Origin: Chitinophagaceae bacterium
GTDB lineage: Bacteria > Bacteroidota > Bacteroidia > Chitinophagales > Chitinophagaceae
Direction: 5' to 3'
Assembly: GCA_023957755.1 (NCBI GenBank)
Contig: JAMLGT010000004.1
Location: 186,001 to 250,000, forward strand
Length of the DNA stretch: 64,000 nucleotides
Positions within the stretch are counted from its first letter, which is position 1. Each line of letters starts with the position of its first letter. Below, piece by piece: positions 62,482 through 64,000 of the stretch. The notes under the pieces are model-generated. The model was given only the letters and a program-made list of their open reading frames with translations, had not been told where the DNA came from and ran no database searches. A program made the translations under genes and the position numbers.

Positions 62482-63273
62482 TTGGAAAAACTTGTAATCA
62501 TTCCTACTTACAATGAGAAGGATAACATTGCGCAGATGCTGCATGCTATTTTTAGCCTGCAACAGGATTTCCATGTGTTGGTAATTGATGATAATTCGCC
62601 CGATGGAACCGGAGAAATTGTCAAGTCTTTATTTCCCAAATATCCGGGCGGGCTTTTTCTTGAAGAACGTAAAAATAAGGCGGGACTGGGCACTGCCTAT
62701 ATACACGGGTTCAGGTGGGCACTAAACAAAGGATATCGATTTATTTTTGAAATGGATTGCGATTTTTCGCACGATCCAAAAGACCTGCAAAGGCTATACG
62801 ATGCCTGCAAACTGGGGGGGGCAGATATGGCAGTAGGAAGCCGTTATATCCCCGGAGGAAAAATCGAAAACTGGCCTGCCTCAAGAGTCATACTTTCGAA
62901 AGGGGCGTCGCTCTATACAAGGATGATTACCTTTCTGCCGGTGAAAGACCCTACAGCCGGGTTTGTGTGTTATAAAAGAGAGGTGCTTGCCTCCATCAAT
63001 CTGGACAATATCACCTTTGTAGGTTATGCATTCCAGATAGAGATGAAATTTGCAGTTTGGAAAGCGGGATTTGTCATCAAAGAGGTACCCATCACTTTTA
63101 AAGATCGGGTAAATGGAAGTTCGAAGATGAACAGAGGAATTGTGAAAGAAGGTATCCTCGGTGTGCTGAGACTTAAGTTGTACAGTATGTTCAAAAACTA
63201 CGGACGCAGGGTTAAAAACCACGACCGGGTATTCGTAGAGAATGGGTATATGGCTTCTGAAAAAGGAGCATAA
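62482..63273 (+). CDS. Polyprenol phosphate mannosyltransferase-like GT2
   Basis: About 263 residues of the DPM1-like GT2 family: EKLVIIPTYNEKDNIAQML at the start, VLVIDDNSPDGTGEIV, the DxD-type EMDCDFSHDPKDL near 95, GADMAVGSRYIPGGKI, and the acceptor loop TFKDRVNGSSKMNRG. The usual start is just before KLVIIPTYNE, here a TTG at 62482; another TTG at 62455 is possible, and no ATG fits. It transfers a sugar (usually mannose) from a nucleotide to a polyprenol phosphate at the membrane. Confidence 0.88.
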   Translation: MEKLVIIPTYNEKDNIAQMLHAIFSLQQDFHVLVIDDNSPDGTGEIVKSLFPKYPGGLFLEERKNKAGLGTAYIHGFRWALNKGYRFIFEMDCDFSHDPKDLQRLYDACKLGGADMAVGSRYIPGGKIENWPASRVILSKGASLYTRMITFLPVKDPTAGFVCYKREVLASINLDNITFVGYAFQIEMKFAVWKAGFVIKEVPITFKDRVNGSSKMNRGIVKEGILGVLRLKLYSMFKNYGRRVKNHDRVFVENGYMASEKGA

Positions 63274-63310
63274 TTTTTTAATTTTTCAATTTTATAAATC
63301 TATCTCACCA

Positions 63311-64000
63311 TTAGGATGATACCTTTTCAAGGTCGATCCCAGTGGTCTTTGGCCCGGCCAGTGCTATGATCCCGGCAAGTAGTCCGGTGAGTCCAATAAA
63401 GGCAAACCCTGTAAAGAAGGAGGTATGAGAGATGATCACAGGTAACAAGATGGCACCCAGCGCCCCGCCTGCATGGCCTAATCCGTCAGACAGCGCAAAT
63501 CCCGTAGCCCTGGCCTGAGTTGGAAACACTTCGGCTGTATAGGTGTATGCTACCTGCAGATAAGAGCCCAACGCAAGTGAAGCCAGAAAAGAACCTGAGT
63601 ATAGCGCGTAGATTCCGGCATAGCTTCCTACCAGCAGCATACCTGCCAGCCATACAACCGTAGTAAGAAATATTAGTGTCTTTCTTTCGATCCGGTCCAC
63701 GATCCTTAGTACGAGAAGCGTGCCTAACGGATATCCTATTGCTCCAACAGCCAGGTAGGCTATCGAGCTACCCATGCCTGTTCCTTGTGCTGTAATTAAA
63801 TCGGCTGCATCTCCAAGAAAACCGTAATTGCCGATGTACCAGAGAAACCACATGCAAATAAGAATGATCAGACGGCGGAGATAAGTTGGCTTTAATAGTA
63901 AACGTATAGGCATGGCCTGTATAAAGTTGACTTTGTTCAGGTCAGGAGCAGGTAATTCAATATGCCGGTTCGTGCAGTTGGTTTCCATCAGGGCAATTGT
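63311..64000 (-). CDS. MFS transporter, C-terminal half (start outside window)
   Basis: 230 residues open to the right edge. The visible part begins with a cytoplasmic loop (ELPAPDLNKVNFIQAMPIRL) and contains about six membrane helices. It carries the sugar/acid-porter half-signature YTAEVFPTQARATGFALSDG near the second-last helices and RIVDRIERKTLIFL, the usual D-R-x-x-R loop. The first six helices lie beyond 64000. Substrate unknown; the sialate/aromatic acid or sugar porter subfamilies are plausible. Confidence 0.85.
   Translation of the reverse strand, partial: TIALMETNCTNRHIELPAPDLNKVNFIQAMPIRLLLKPTYLRRLIILICMWFLWYIGNYGFLGDAADLITAQGTGMGSSIAYLAVGAIGYPLGTLLVLRIVDRIERKTLIFLTTVVWLAGMLLVGSYAGIYALYSGSFLASLALGSYLQVAYTYTAEVFPTQARATGFALSDGLGHAGGALGAILLPVIISHTSFFTGFAFIGLTGLLAGIIALAGPKTTGIDLEKVSS

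Overview
The window is a chromosomal segment of a member of the Bacteroidota, most like the Chitinophagaceae/Sphingobacteriia. Support for this: a type IX secretion (T9SS) C-terminal sorting domain on a SprB-repeat surface protein at the left edge; the phylum-typical run bamD - rpoZ - coaBC - porD-like (DUF4835) - DUF4296 lipoprotein; DUF3810 and DUF2911 proteins; a Bacteroidota-type promoter (TTTG, 19 bp, TAnnTTTG) before the OmpA-like gene; and start codons mostly without Shine-Dalgarno sequences. No rRNA genes and no CRISPR array were found. There are two tRNA genes, Arg(TCT) and Leu(CAG).

Layout. 1-11 kb: end of a giant T9SS adhesin, a REP-like hairpin repeat patch, a DUF2975/HTH pair, a DoxX protein, htpG, a methyltransferase, recJ and a polyprenyl diphosphate synthase. 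11-17 kb: an OmpA-type porin and the envelope/T9SS cluster bamD-rpoZ / coaBC-porD-DUF4296. 17-21 kb: a 7TM protein, histidine kinase and response regulator in one operon, an unknown 134-aa protein, and a second, paralogous response regulator. 21-31 kb: housekeeping lipid, repair and translation genes (plsC, ung, DUF177-rpmF-plsX followed by a BamA-like outer-membrane protein), a GT4 glycosyltransferase, TM2 and DUF2752 proteins, lhgO and a DUF3810 membrane peptidase-like protein. 31-45 kb: DEAD-box helicase, tsaC-like gene, dapD, era, aroC, a heterodimeric ABC exporter, mgtE, SET, Bax inhibitor-1 and SIMPL proteins.

45.4-51.5 kb is a visibly AT-rich accessory island built of fragments. It holds a MITE-like repeat and an IS1182-type transposase remnant, an HTH-ImmA/IrrE + DUF4411 (PIN-like) pair that looks like a toxin-antitoxin module, two unrecognised genes, a pair of diverged ~150-bp direct repeats, a decayed small membrane-protein gene, and an IS21-type end plus istA fragment fused to the C-terminal part of a HigA antitoxin. 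That fragment runs into an attC/VCR-like inverted repeat. A second copy of the MITE-like repeat lies outside the island at about 59.9 kb.

51.5-64 kb: an amidoligase (YbdK type) with an ATP-grasp enzyme and a divergent esterase, tRNA-Leu, prfB with the classical +1 programmed frameshift, a sigma-54-type activator lacking its DNA-binding domain, an alpha/beta hydrolase, lepB with a membrane-domain extension, a YtxJ thioredoxin-like protein, a 39-codon lipoprotein gene, mpl, a DnaQ-like exonuclease, a dolichol-phosphate-mannose-synthase-like GT2 and a partial MFS transporter. dapD and mpl together imply meso-diaminopimelate peptidoglycan with cell-wall recycling. bamD, porD, DUF4296, the BamA-like protein, LepB and the T9SS substrate reflect heavy investment in outer-membrane biogenesis and secretion.
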